Source of the DNA: Thamnidium elegans
Lineage: Eukaryota; Mucoromycota; Mucoromycetes; Mucorales; Mucoraceae
DNA: 64,000 nt
Assembly (NCBI GenBank): GCA_025201345.1
Contig: JAIXMG010000024.1
Location: 310,001 to 374,000 of the forward strand
Direction of reading: 5' to 3'
A model generated the notes under the pieces. That model did no database searches and was not told the DNA's origin. It worked only from the letters and a program-made list of their open reading frames with translations. This document shows, piece after piece, positions 35,701 to 46,958 of this stretch. Both the position numbers and the translations under genes were made by a program. Each line of letters begins with the position of its first letter. Position 1 is the first letter of the stretch.

Positions 35701-38033
35701 AATATGAAACGTATGAGCGAAGCTGAAGAATCAAAGGCTTTAGATTATTTATGTCAACAGGTTGTGTTGGGTGGATACCCATTTTCAGGAGGCATTGAAT
35801 CCATGTCTTCAAATGGGTTTGAAGCAAATGAAGGTGAATCTGCAACTATTTTAGTTGCAAGAAGAAGAAACTTGTTACAAAAGTTTCATGGAGGTAAAGA
35901 CAATTTATATTTATAAAAAGATGTAAACTTATATATTATTATCAGATACAATTCATATTCCTTCTACGCCAAATGATGTTGATTATATGACGCAGAATTT
36001 TAAAAATGTTTTGGGAGATATATTTTATCAACGAAAGAGTACGGATATGAATGATATGTGTCTTGATCAACTACCTTTACCTGTTTCTGTTACAGTGAAA
36101 GGACCATTAAACGTGCAACAGTATTATGATTTATCAGGTAAGGATACATGTATAAAAAGGGGAGAGGTATTTTCATGTATACTAAATATAACGTACATAG
36201 AAACAAATCAAACACATTCGAAGTACGGAAAATATCAAGTAAAGAAACGTCGACCAGCTGAACCAAACTTGGATACATTACATCCGCCTAATATTACAAT
36301 CAGTAGACAAGAAGATTTTATTGAAGGTTCTTCAAAATTAATTATGTTTTGGGAAAAGTTACGATTAGAACCTTATTCCAGTAAAAAGCATGTGAATTAT
36401 TTTGTCGTATATCCAAAGAATGAATCGATTGAAAATAGTGTTACTCATTTCTTTAAGGGATTGAGTACGTTGTATGAAACTTGTCATTTAGGTGTACATC
36501 ATCCTGGTAATACTGGAATTTATCGTAAAGGGCATGTTCCTGTGCCATTACTTCGTAAGTAATATATATATATATATATATATACTAACTATAAAGCAAG
36601 TAACAATACGCTAATACTTTTTTATATAGCTCAATCAGAGAACGAATCTGTAGAGGATAGACAGTTGCAAAGTTATATTGCAGAGTGTCAAAACTTGGGA
36701 TCAGCATTAGGAGGATCATTAGCAGAGAATGTTCATATTGTTATTTATATGGTAAACCCTGCATCTCATTTAGGGTCTAATCTAGATCTTAGCCGATGCT
36801 TTAGTAAATTGATGGCAGCATTTAATGCAGCCTCTATTGGATCAAGGACTACAGAAAAGACTCGAGCGAGATTAGCGATGCAATTGGTACCTATTGAACA
36901 CATCTTACGATCTACGTCATTTGGTGGATGCTTAAAGTTTGGATTAAAAGAGATTGCGTTTTCAGTATATAGCAAGTGTCATGCGGTTGTGGGCAGGCAC
37001 CACACCATGAAGGGTATAGAGGATACAAAACCCGTCACGGAAATGTATGCACCACCTTTTATTTTATCAAAACCGATACCAACCACCATTCCATTTAAAT
37101 TGAAAAAGGCATTAAATGCGTTCCCAGATATACTTGAAAATCATGCTGTACTACATATGGGTTATTGCTTTAGTTTTGATAAACGATACATGATTATTGT
37201 TTGGACTGATAATCGAGGTGAATTAGTTGAATTTAGTGTACTTGATAATCGACCTTATCATCTTGATTTGGCTACAATTTTTGAAGAAGCTTGGGTTAAA
37301 ACAAAAGAGATTGCTAAGCGTGCTGGGTTTGCTTGGACGATTGTGATTGCTAAAATCGGTTTGTTGTTTGAACACGAATTACAAGCTTGGATTCAATGTA
37401 TCTCTGCAGAAGAAAAGGTTGCGATTGTTAGTTTAGATATTGAATCACCATTATATGCCAGTCCTACTTGTGATGTACGAAGTATGCATGATGTATCAAA
37501 TATGTCAGATACATTAAGTACACATAATATGATGAATACTGCATCAACTACAACGACAGCAGGCAAAAAAGCGATGGATACGTTTGGGTCAGGATTAACA
37601 AAGGCACTATTGTTAAATCATCGAGTTGCTTACTCTAATAAACGTGAACGCGCTTCATTTGGTGTGCTTGGCATAGATCCAGTTTCAGAAGTGGAAGATT
37701 GGATGATACCCTTGGCAAGTGGTTATATGATCCATACTGCTCCTGTAACTGAGAATCCAAATAATGAATTATTTAATTGTAATCCACTCGTGATTGAGGT
37801 AATTTATATATTGTATAGTAATTATGGTATGGGAAATATGCTAATAGTATTTATTGTAGATGCATTTATCATTCAATCAAACCAACCATTCCGCTTATAG
37901 CACACTAAGAGATATTATCAAAAAATACCATGCACTTTCTTATGTCAATGTGATGCCATCGAATAGCAATTGCCTTCCAATTCATCTCGCTCTGGTAGAG
38001 AGACTTTCTCGTATATTACTTGTTAATACATAA
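32725..38033 (+). CDS. MED13: Mediator subunit 13 (MED13/Srb9), kinase module
   Basis: Largest subunit of the CDK8 kinase module, which regulates Mediator contact with RNA polymerase II. 1597 residues. Exons: 32725-32763, 32835-33114, 33186-33348, 33410-33651, 33713-35893, 35946-36137, 36201-36554, 36630-37798, 37860-38033. The N-terminal domain has the family pattern IRYRVY and LELWVFWF. VTSPLGETAYIATNN is a second conserved block. The middle is low complexity: a 12-Gln run (about residue 458) and an SE-rich stretch (about 808-844). HSKYGKYQVKKRRPAEPN starts the conserved C-terminal part, which continues through the MID/PIWI-like region (ENVHIVIYMVNP, LSRCFSKLMAAFN) to LPIHLALVERLSRILL. The 39-nt first exon was chosen because its splice restores SQIRYRVY. 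Intron 6 (63 nt) is in frame and stop-free. Confidence 0.92.
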
Positions 38034-38395
38034 TTTTATATACATATATATATATATATTTGTAATTATACACACACTTTTTTTTTTTTTTTTTTCAAAG
38101 ACAGAACAAGTTTTTTTATCCTGCAACTTTTATCCTTTAATCCTTTTTGTCCTTATTTCATTCATTCTCTCTTTCGTACAATTTTCTATATCACTTTTGT
38201 TTTTTTCTATATGTATTCTTTATTTTTTTTTTCTTGTTTTTTAGTAGTATAAAAAAATGAAGGAGTGAGGCGTATGTGTATATGGGGGGAATGTTTTCCA
38301 ATTTTAATATTATTCGATTTTTTTTTTTTTTTTCCTAAAAGTATGAGAGCAATTTTTTTTTTTTTTTTGTTTCCATAATCGTCTAATTACAATAT
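38034..38395. other. convergent 3' region, MED13 / uL14m
   Basis: 362 bp, very T-rich, with TA dinucleotides at 38040-38060 and T runs at 38080-38095, 38319-38333 and 38352-38368. Holds both terminators; no gene. Confidence 0.5.
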
Positions 38396-38855
38396 TTATA
38401 CAATTCTAGGAGCAAGGGAAACAGCCTTCATCCAGTTCTTTGTTCTTAATTCAGCAGCAACAACACCCAATACACGAGTACCAAGAGGTTCACTCTTTAA
38501 GTTTAATAAAATACAAGCATTATCATCGAAACGAATAGTACGACCGTCAGGACGAGACATTTCCTTCTTGGTACGAACAACAAGAGCGTGACGAACATCA
38601 CCCTTCTTTACTTTTTGTGCTGCTGCTTGAGTACCGGCAATGTTGGGGTTAATAGGTCTAGCACGCTTAACAACACATACAATTTCGTCACCTATACATG
38701 TCATTAGTACCCTTGTCAAAAAAAATAAATAAAATGTTGTACGTCTATTATTTACCAGCTCTGGCGAAACGAGCACCGCTTAAAACTTGAATACATTCAG
38801 CAAGAATAGCTCCAGAGTTGTCAATGACGTTAAGTGTACCCTTTAATCCAATCAT
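38396..38855 (-). CDS. mitochondrial large-subunit ribosomal protein uL14m
   Basis: Counterpart of bacterial L14 and yeast Mrpl38. It sits at the subunit interface of the mitochondrial ribosome. 131 residues from exons 38855-38756 and 38691-38396 (64-nt intron). The start [20 protein letters not shown] is the L14 signature. [30 protein letters not shown] and the Asp-Gly and Phe-Asp-Asp-Asn-Ala turns follow in family order, ending SLAPRIV. The length fits the organelle-type protein rather than cytosolic uL14, and the KKG-VRHA-VVRTK wording supports this. It shares a 206-bp divergent promoter with DHFR. Confidence 0.9.
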
Positions 38856-39061
38856 TTTTTAAATATACTTTTTTTTTTTATGTTAATGAAAGAAGTTGTA
38901 AAAAAAAAAAAAGAAGCCCTCCCCCTTGTGTGGAGAAAGGAGGGGTTTTAACAGTAAAGGCAGAGTCACAAGTAAAAAAAAAAAAAAAAAGTCCTTATTA
39001 AGGAACCGATCCTTTTTTTCTTCTTTTTTCTTTTTCTCTGTACACACTTTTTCTTAAAGAT
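38856..39061. promoter_or_regulatory. bidirectional promoter, uL14m / DHFR
   Basis: 206 bp between divergent start codons. It contains a G/C-rich inverted repeat (CCCTCC...GGAGGG, about 38917-38945) that stands out in A/T-rich DNA, plus A and T runs. One control region for a mitochondrial ribosomal protein and a nucleotide-synthesis enzyme. Confidence 0.55.
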
Positions 39062-39724
39062 ATGACACAATTTGCACTTGTTGTAGCAGCTACAGAAGAG
39101 CTTGGTATTGGCGTATTACAAAATTTACCATGGCGTATTCCTAAAGATATGGCGTTTTTTAAACAAGTTACAACTGTTATTCCAGAAGAATTAGAAAATC
39201 AACCTGTCCAAAACGCAGTTATTATGGGAAGAGTTACTTGGGAATCTATTCCTACCAAATTTCGCCCACTTGACAATCGATTTAATATTGTAGTTTCTAG
39301 AAACCCTTCTTATGATTTGTAAATATGTATACTGTGTAAAAGTGTGTTGCGGATATTATATAAGCTGACTTTTTTTTTTGCTTGTAGAAAACTTGCTGAT
39401 GCTACGGATAAGAATACTATTCTCGTAGATTCATTAGAAAAAGCATTTGAAGCAATAGATAGTAAAAGACACGCTAGAACATTTATTATTGGAGGAGCGC
39501 AAATGTATAGATTAGCTATTCAACATGCCGACTGTTCGCATATTGTATTAACCAGAGTGAAATCCAAGATTGATTGTGATACATTTTTCCCAACCATTGA
39601 TGAACAACATTATCGTTTAGGTAGTCATCAAGAATTAGAAGGTTACGTTCAACGACAAGTTCCTGAAGGAATTCAAAAATTCAAGGAATTAGAGTATGAG
39701 TTTACATTATATGTGAGAAAATAA
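39062..39724 (+). CDS. dihydrofolate reductase
   Basis: NADPH-dependent reduction of dihydrofolate to tetrahydrofolate, needed for thymidylate and purine synthesis. 197 residues from exons 39062-39318 and 39388-39724 (69-nt intron). Seen in order: GIGVLQNLPWRIPKDMAFF (active-site loop with the conserved W and acidic D of the PWR..D motif), NAVIMGRVTWESIP (the MGRxTWESIP box), FNIVVSRNP, then FIIGGAQMYRLAI (the GG motif of the cofactor site) and a C-terminal TRV...DTFFP block. All catalytic positions look intact. The stop codon is 8 bp from that of the convergent dephospho-CoA kinase gene. Confidence 0.95.
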
Positions 39725-39732
39725 AAAAGCTT

Positions 39733-40606
39733 TTATTTGAGACTTGCAACACTATCAACAATTATATTTAATAAAACAGATGCATATTGCTTTACAAATA
39801 AAGATAGTAATGCAATACCCATAGGTGGTCCAGCATACTCAAATAACCATGTAAATACAGATGGTTTAATCTTTTTAACCATATTCTTGACTTGAATTTC
39901 TAATTGTTTCATGTCGCTTGAATTATCAAGTACGATGTCTGCTTTTTCCACTTTTTCGGATATAGGCATTTGTGATTTCATACGCTGCAAAGCTTGTTCT
40001 TCAGTTAAATTGTCTCTCTTTCTTAATCTTTGTAATTGTAATATATCAGAGCTATTTTAGGAATTTTTAGTCAGTTTTTTTGTTTTGTTTTTGTTTTGTT
40101 TAGCTCTTCTCTCGTATTTACCAGTATACAACCACAGTAGTACTCATGAATCTATCCAGTTTACTTTCTATTAACAATGGTACATCGAAAATAACCACAT
40201 CAGCACCTTTTAACCAATACAAAAAAGCTTGTTTTGCCATTTCCCAACGAACGTAGGGATGCGTACAACGATTTAATATTTGTCTTTTTTCGGGATCTTG
40301 AAAGATAATTTGACCCAACTTGGGTCGATCCAAATAACCATCGGGTAAAAATACTTCATCTCCAAAGTGTTGTCGAATCAGTTGGTTGGCTTTTCTTCCT
40401 GGTTCTACTATTTCTCTAGCAATTTTGTCGGCATCGATAATAGGTAAACCTTGTTTCGCCAAGAGACTCGAAACGGTTGATTTACCTTTTTTTTTTAAAA
40501 AAAAAAAATAAAAAAAAAATAGCCTTTAGTAACAAGAAGAGTCATGGTGAGTATTTTAAAAATAATAACCTGTGGAAATGCCTCCCGTTAACCCAATAAG
40601 CTTCAT
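39733..40606 (-). CDS. CAB5: dephospho-CoA kinase
   Basis: Last enzyme of coenzyme A synthesis: phosphorylates the 3'-OH of dephospho-CoA. 239 residues (yeast Cab5 241). Minus-strand exons 40606-40570, 40485-40122, 40051-39733. The P-loop GGISTGKST is split by intron 1; only this splice recreates it. The family motifs IIDADKIAREIV, HPYVRWEM and DVPLLIE follow. The lid region and ELEEQ-type helices are present (LTEEQALQRMKSQM). The C terminus has a hydrophobic stretch (about 215-232, MGIALLSLFV) that could anchor it to a membrane. Intron 1 has a weak GTTATT donor. It ends 8 bp from the DHFR stop, so the transcripts overlap tail to tail. Confidence 0.9.
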
Positions 40607-41042
40607 TTTTTTTTAAAAAAAAATAAAATATAAGAAAGGAAAAAAGAAAAAAATAAAAACAAAGGAAAAAAAATCGGTATCTGAATAAATTAAGCATGAC
40701 AAACATCCCTCAAGTTAGAAATTTAGTTTTCTTCACTAATACACACATAAAGAAATGTGAAATACGTAAAAAGCGGCAACGTGAGTCTAATAAAAAAGGT
40801 TGTGTTTATAAGAAGCAATGTAATTATCTACCATGCCTTCCTTTATTTTTTATTTTCGTCATGATGATATATGTAAATTTTTGTTGTTTGTGCTGTGAGT
40901 TCAATTATGCAAGAAAAGAGAATCCATTTAAAATAAAAATAAAAACTCTTTTGAAAGTCACTTTTTTTTTTTATAAAAAAATAAAATAAAAACTTCTATT
41001 CCTCATCTGTTGTTAATCTCCCTTTTTTCCTTTAACAAAAAC
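40607..41042. promoter_or_regulatory. divergent intergenic region, dephospho-CoA kinase / TMEM14
   Basis: 436 bp between divergent start codons. A-rich and T-rich; a 97-codon open frame at 40696-40989 is Lys/Cys/Phe-rich and most likely chance. It serves both promoters. Confidence 0.45.
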
Positions 41043-41436
41043 ATGAGTCAGCATCCTAGTTATCTTATGACAGCACTCTGTACGGCAGGGTAACAACAAC
41101 AACAACCCCCCCCCCCCATTTCAGGAAATATATATATATACATGTCAAATGTACTAAATAGTATTATGTAGTGGTATTGCTGGATACGCACGTACTCGAT
41201 CATTACCCTCGCTTATAGCAGGAGTAGGTGTAGGAGCCATGTTTGGTGTTGCAGCATACACAATTAAAGAAAACAGAAACTATGGTCACGAAACAGCCCT
41301 TACAGCATCACTTATTATGGCAACTAGTATGGTTCCTAAAGCAATTAAAACATCAAAACCTTTTCCTGTGACCCTTGCCATTTGTTCAGTTGTCACAGGT
41401 GCTTATTATACTAAAAAAATCATCGAATATTGGTGA
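41043..41436 (+). CDS. TMEM14-family small membrane protein
   Basis: 103 residues from exons 41043-41089 and 41172-41436 (82-nt intron with CAA repeats and a C12 run). Four hydrophobic segments with the glycine-rich family pattern (AGGIAGYARTRSLPSLIAG, GAMFGVAAY, ASLIMATSMVPKAI, TGAYYTKKIIEYW). TMEM14 proteins sit in mitochondrial or ER membranes. In animals TMEM14C is linked to heme synthesis; the fungal role is less clear. The splice was fixed by the GG that joins the two exons. The gene converges with AIM24 with only 48 bp between stops. Confidence 0.88.
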
Positions 41437-41484
41437 ATAATAATAAAAAAAAATACTCTTTTTATATAATACAAAAAAAAAAAT

Positions 41485-43053
41485 CTAGACATCTCTTGTA
41501 GCAGGAATAAAAGCAACAACACCATTAGGACCTACTTGTGCATAACAAGATGGGAAACCATCTGTAGACTTTTGAGCATATCCAGCGTGTTTCTTTTTAG
41601 TATAACCAACAAAAGTATCCGTTTCAGTAGAATTAGGGAAAACAGCAGAGTTTTCAAATAATTGAGATGCTGAATCATTAGCTGCGGCTAAAGCATTTAA
41701 CAATCTGGATTTTTCAAAACGAGGTTCAACGCGAGAAGCTAAATAGAAATCACCTGGACCCTTTAATTTAACGAAATCCTAAAAAAAAAAAAAAAAAAAA
41801 AAAAAAACACACTTTCAGTAATAGTAATAATAATAATATATGTCACTTACAGGTGTGCCCATCATAAAATTACGAAGATGTTTTGAAAGACTTTCAATAT
41901 ATTGTAACTTGGGTTGAAGAGAAGGACTATCTACAATATTTCTAACAACTTCATATTGTCTCAATTTGGATCTAGGTGAAGGTACAACAATGCGAGTGGA
42001 ATGAAGTCGAGTTGGATTTGTACGTTTATCCCACATAATCAAGTTACGTGGATTAGCTTGATATTCCTCTCCTGCAGCAAGTGAAATACGATAAAGACCA
42101 CCGTAATGACTAATAGCTAATGTACCAGGTCCACTGACAGTATGAATTAATTTGTTCAATAAACCCTAAAATAAACTTTTTTTTTTAGGATGATATAAAA
42201 ATTGGTAGGTGTATATAAACTTACAACATCACCCTTATTTATGCCTAAATCAAATGTCACTTTTTCTGTCTTTGCCAAGAATGCATCACGTCGTAAAATA
42301 TATTTAGCGCTTGTCTTGAGCTGAATAGTGGCGATTTCTCCTAAACGTTGAGGAGCTAATAAGATATCACCAGCTGCTTTCTTTGTGAAATACTATTATA
42401 GATGTTTAAATACATATATATTTGTGGCATAAAGTTTAATTTGATACCTACTTTTTGATAGAACATGGTATCACCAACTAATTTACCACCAAGAGCTTTT
42501 ACAGTAGTTGTATCAAGTGACAACTTTGAACTAACTCTAGTAGAAGAACCTAAAGTAGACCCAGTAACTGCCGTGATTTCAGAATCAGGAGGTAGCTGAT
42601 GAAAAGAAGCTTTTTTTATCAGTTTGCATATTCAGTTTTATATTCTATTAAAAAAATTACACCCTACTTTAACTAATAATGCTGATCCTATAAAAGTATA
42701 TGTGTATAATTGTTAACTTTTTATATAGTATGTATGTAATAATCAATTTACCAACGCCAGAAGATACGATTTCGAAAATTGGATTGTTTTCATTTTCCAT
42801 ATCAATATCTAGAGTTAAAATATATATGTATAAGATAATGTATACCCCCTTTTTTTTTCTTTCCCTTTATATATACATATATACCTTTGCCAATTTCGGA
42901 AATAGTATTTGTTGGTCCATTAACTGTATGTTGAAAGGATTTCAAAGAACGGTTAATGGTTTCAATACCTTCCTTCTTTTGTTGTTGATCGAATGCAAGT
43001 CCAACATAACCACGTTGACAAGGTTTTAAGTTAATCAAGACACGTCTATACAT
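41485..43053 (-). CDS. AIM24: AIM24-like mitochondrial inner-membrane organising protein
   Basis: 388 residues. Seven minus-strand exons: 43053-42885, 42808-42752, 42687-42668, 42595-42452, 42392-42225, 42165-41851, 41778-41485. Yeast Aim24 (about 394 residues) works in the mitochondrial inner membrane with MICOS and respiratory supercomplexes. The TRAP-like/AIM24 fold is shown by GPGTLAISHYGGLYRISL, GEEYQANPRNLIMW and LKGPGDFYLASR. The N terminus is basic (MYRRVLINLK), in keeping with a presequence. Exon 3 is a 20-nt microexon (SALLVK). Its donor GTAGGG was chosen because it restores the expected LLVKLPPDSEI. The promoter is shared with the DCN1-like gene. Confidence 0.88.
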
Positions 43054-43281
43054 GACCTCTTTTTTTTTTTAAAAAAAAACAAAATAGCGTATAAAAAGAA
43101 ACAAATATACTTTTTTTTTTTTTTGCCCTTATGTATTACAACCCCGGGGTGGGCGATTTTTTATTTTTATTGTATCATCTACACGTCTAAAGTATAAACG
43201 CCGCAAACTCTTTTTTTCCCAGTACTTATTCTTCTTCTTCTTCTTTATATACCTTTTTCTGTGTGTGGACTATATAAAAAC
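43054..43281. promoter_or_regulatory. bidirectional promoter, AIM24 / DCN1-like
   Basis: 228 bp between divergent start codons. A CCCCGGGG-like palindrome (about 43143-43150), TATATAAA near 43270 on the DCN1 side, a (CTT)n run and T tracts. Confidence 0.5.
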
Positions 43282-44080
43282 ATGTCAAATAGAGCATCTC
43301 ATATACTTGTAAATATTTACTTATAAAAGGAAAAAAAAAAAGAACCCTTTTTTTTTTTTTTTTTGGAGTATTAAAGGAAACATAGTATTAAAAAAAAAAG
43401 AGAACTGACTAGTAAAAAAAAAAAAATATGTTACTTAGCATCAACAACAGTTGGAAAGAGTAACACAATTGATGACTGTAGCTCAATTAAGGTAACAGAA
43501 CTTATATTTATAAACGTAAAAAAAAAAAAGAAAAAAAAAAAAAAGAAATAAAAACTAATTTTTGTTTGAGTAGTGAGAAGGATAGTGTCAGAATATTAAG
43601 ATCTTGTAACTGGGATCTTCATGCAGCCCTTAACAATGTATACGAACAACAAAAACCTAGATTTAATAATACTTCACAAATCAGAGCTTTATTTGATACA
43701 TACAAAGGTATTCAGACGTACCCTGCAACAACATTGCGAATATGTTATACTTACTCTTTTTTTTTTAAAAAAAAAAAGATGCACAGAAAAGCGATTTAAT
43801 AACTGTAGATGGCACAATGCAACTGTGTCAAGATCTCGATATTGAACCAACTCAACTTGAATTTCTATTGATTTCATATCAATTGGGGTCGGAAACCATG
43901 GGAGAATTTTCAGCTGATAAGTTTATAAAAGGTTGTAATGAATTACAAGCAGATACCATTGAGAAATTAAAAAACGCGCTAGAGACTAATTTAAAGGATC
44001 GATACCAAACGGATGAAGGATTTAAAAAGATTTATAATTATGCTTTCTTGTTAGGAAGACAAACGGGTCAAAAGAGTCTA

Positions 44081-44124
<44 letters not shown>

Positions 44125-44282
44125 TCTCTTTTTGTTATTGACCTTTCTGTTTGTTTGTAGCATTAGAAGCAGCTGTTGAATTGTGGAGGCTATTGTTGAC
44201 AAATAAGTTTAGTTTATTAGATCAATGGATCACATTTTTGGAAGTAAGAAAAAAAAAGAATTTATTAGGTTGATTAGTTGAC

Positions 44283-44323
<41 letters not shown>

Positions 44324-44589
44324 GGTGCAGGAAAAACATGGCAAGGCTATTTCTCGTGATACTTGGAATTTGGTAAGTGTATTTTAACGGTATTTAGACT
44401 ATATAAAATCTCATTTGTATGTCTTTAGTTCCTTGATTTTATAAGTCAAAAGGATTTGGATATGAAAACTTATGACTCCGAAGGCGCTTGGCCTATATTG
44501 ATTGATGAGGTAGGATACAGTGAAAAAGAGAGATGCAATTGTAACTAACTTGATATATTTAGTTTGTAGATTATATGAAAGAGAACTGA
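43282..44589 (+). CDS. DCN1: DCN1-like cullin neddylation factor
   Basis: Co-E3 that promotes NEDD8 transfer to cullins. 249 residues, eight exons: 43282-43308, 43439-43491, 43574-43707, 43779-44081, 44161-44243, 44331-44372, 44429-44509, 44563-44589. An N-terminal UBA-like domain (about 10-55, ...VRILRSCNWDLHAALNNVYE) precedes the PONY/potentiating-neddylation domain. That domain is seen in GTMQLCQDLDIEPT, FSADKFIKGCNELQ, KKIYNYAFLLGRQTGQKSL, AVELWRLLLTNKF, ISRDTWNLFLDF and the terminal YDSEGAWPILIDEFVDYMKE. All are in family order and length. The first 27-nt exon is inferred from a clean splice and is the least certain part. Confidence 0.88.
44084..44319 (+). repeat. A39 and T34 tracts in the introns either side of DCN1 exon 5
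   Basis: Intron 4 carries 39 consecutive A (44084-44122) and intron 5 carries 34 consecutive T (44286-44319). The 83-nt exon 5 (44161-44243) lies between them. In the pre-mRNA the two tracts are complementary. Confidence 0.8.
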
Positions 44590-46594
44590 CGATATATATA
44601 AAAATAAAAGCTAGTGTTAGTTTATTTTTAAACTGTGGGTTATTCCCCCCCCCCCCTCTTTTTTTTTTGTGTAGTGGCATGTTTTTAGTTGTTAAATATA
44701 CTATATCATTGCATTAGATCTTTTTAAAGTTTAATAAAAAAGACGTATCATTCGACTATTCTATATGACATATGGTCCAGAAAATAGCACACGAATTTAA
44801 TTGTCGGTTCAAAGAAAAAAACAATGATAAACATTTAAAGATTGCATATTCATAGTAACTATGTAGCATTTGTATATGATATTTTTTTAAGCAGCCCAAC
44901 AGCTCAGGGCTACATACACCTCCATTTTTTAACGTTTTAACTAACTTGATTTAGCTATCAATATGTATACTCTTACTTTAAGAGAAAGTGTATACTGGCT
45001 TTAGTGCAATTAATTAATACAGTGTGCACACTCTCAAATAGAACATGGTTTCTGCTTTTTAAGTGAATTCACTAATCATTCGCCTGAATTAGGTATATGA
45101 GACGAATATTTTAACCAAGGTGAATTCTAAAAAAGTCTCAGAAACAATAAACCTTGAATATCAAAACCATATGGCTGATCAGAAGCATTATTATTATCTT
45201 AAAAGAGTACCTGGTGTATATGAATCTATTATTGAAATATTAGAATTCAATGAAAAAGATTTGTTTAAGAAGGTAGTCGTTTTACCCAATGATAACCCCT
45301 TCCTTGAATTACTTGTTAATTGAATCATCGGGACAAGTAACACTTCTATATATCAACCCAATTAATTTAATAAGCTAATGTATATTTTTATCACAACTAA
45401 TAGGTTTAATAATGATAAAATTTTATCGCATTCGATAAATGATACACTTAGAAACATAAAAGCTCTGTTTCAAATTATCTTCATGCTTCCTTTACGACGA
45501 TCAAAAAGGTCAAATTGTTTGAACTTTTTGCTTTCTTACTCGTAAGTACAATGAATAGCTTAATTGATACAAACACTTGTTCGTAAATTTAGTAGGATAC
45601 TATCAGCAAACAAGAGAGAATATTTAAACAATTGAAGCGTGAACATTTGGGAACTATAGATGTTGATGAAAATGACACTGTAGCATACCGTCTTGTTTAA
45701 CTTTATATAATAAAATAATAAGGTTTTTTTTTAAAAAAAAAAAAAAAAGAGCAATAACCAAACCTAGTTTTCTTCTACCACCATCCCTATCAAAAATCTA
45801 ACTCCCAACTCTCGATCACTAGCAAGGATGTTTAATTGTGTAAATCATGGCTTATTTGTCTCTCAGGACCTATTTACGGGAAGAAATTAAAGAGATACTA
45901 TCACGTGGTCGATATTTTTTCTTTTTGCAATATCTCAAATTACGATAATCATAAAACATAAGGTCTCTATCTGTTAGATTGATTTTTCAACCACCGTTGA
46001 ATTAAATTAATGTTTTTATTTATATAGAGTATATATATATATATAAAACCGATATAAATATACCTTGCCGACAATATTTTTGGTATTACAACATTCGTTC
46101 TAGTTTAAGCTTGTGTGTCTATAATATTTCAAGTAAACCAATGGTACTTGTTCGGAACACACGACAATATTACCGTTTTCGATTTACATACAAAAATAAT
46201 AATGATATGACGCTTCGGCAAAACGAATGATAATAAAAAATATGTCGTTCATTGAATTTTTGGTACCTTTTTTTCACATGTCAATCAAGGTACGCTATGT
46301 ACATAATAGACAATTTGTTATAAAAGCAAAAAGTACGTAAAAAAGAGAAAAAATAAAGAGAGTACTGAATTTATATAAGTAGAAAAAGCATCATCAAGAC
46401 TTGGCCTTTATTTCAATGCAATTTTTAATGACGTATAAATAAATATAAACAAAATGATCTCTTTTTTTTTTTCCCCACATGTCAAGATGATTGATTACCA
46501 ATCATATATTTTAAGACATAATAAGAAACCTTGTGAAGTATAAAAAATGTCATTTTTTGTATCCACAGATAAAAACTTTAGATGTGAAAAAATA

Positions 46595-46629
<35 letters not shown>

Positions 46630-46958
46630 TGAAAAAAAACTTTCATCTGTAAAAAAAGTTACTATTTTGTTAACCGAGAAAAAGAAAAAAAAAGGGCGAT
46701 ATATACCGTATTTTCGCCTCCTTTTTTCTTCTTCTTTAATGCGTATCATTATTATATGAATGCATAAAAAAAAAAAAGGATCTTTTGATACTATAACACA
46801 AAAGGCGGGGTAATATTTCACATGAGAAAGACACTGTAAATTTTTGCATGTGAAAATCAAAAGTCACTTTTTTGACATTACTATAAAAAAATAAAAAAAA
46901 GTCATTTTGTTTATCTGATTTTCTTTTTTCTTTTTTTCTTATCACTTTTATATACATA
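44590..46958. other. intergenic region, 2.4 kb, with a possible gene relic
   Basis: The first 100 bp are the DCN1 3' region (C12 run at 44645-44656 lies just past the stop). The rest is AT-rich with a 36-base A run (about 46591-46626) and a bent T/C-rich leader before the acyl-CoA oxidase start. A possible decayed gene lies at 45093-45700. Confidence 0.45.
45093..45700 (+). pseudogene. fragmentary coding sequence, family unknown
   Basis: Three pieces with protein-like composition in plus-strand order: an exon-like block at 45093-45323 (starts after a TTAG acceptor, includes YYYLKRVPGVYESIIEILEF), a block at about 45404-45541 (INDTLRNIKALFQIIFMLPL), and a block at about 45597-45700 ending in a stop (IFKQLKREHLGTIDVDENDT). 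They could be exons of a small real gene, but no consistent frame joins them and no ATG opens the first. I do not recognise the family. Confidence 0.25.

Noticed and set aside
40696..40989. Lys/Cys/Phe-rich 97-codon frame between CoaE and TMEM14
   Set aside because: Low-complexity, no motif, and it occupies a divergent promoter.
46495..46860. Poly-Lys and poly-Phe frames in the acyl-CoA oxidase upstream region
   Set aside because: They come from A and T runs only.
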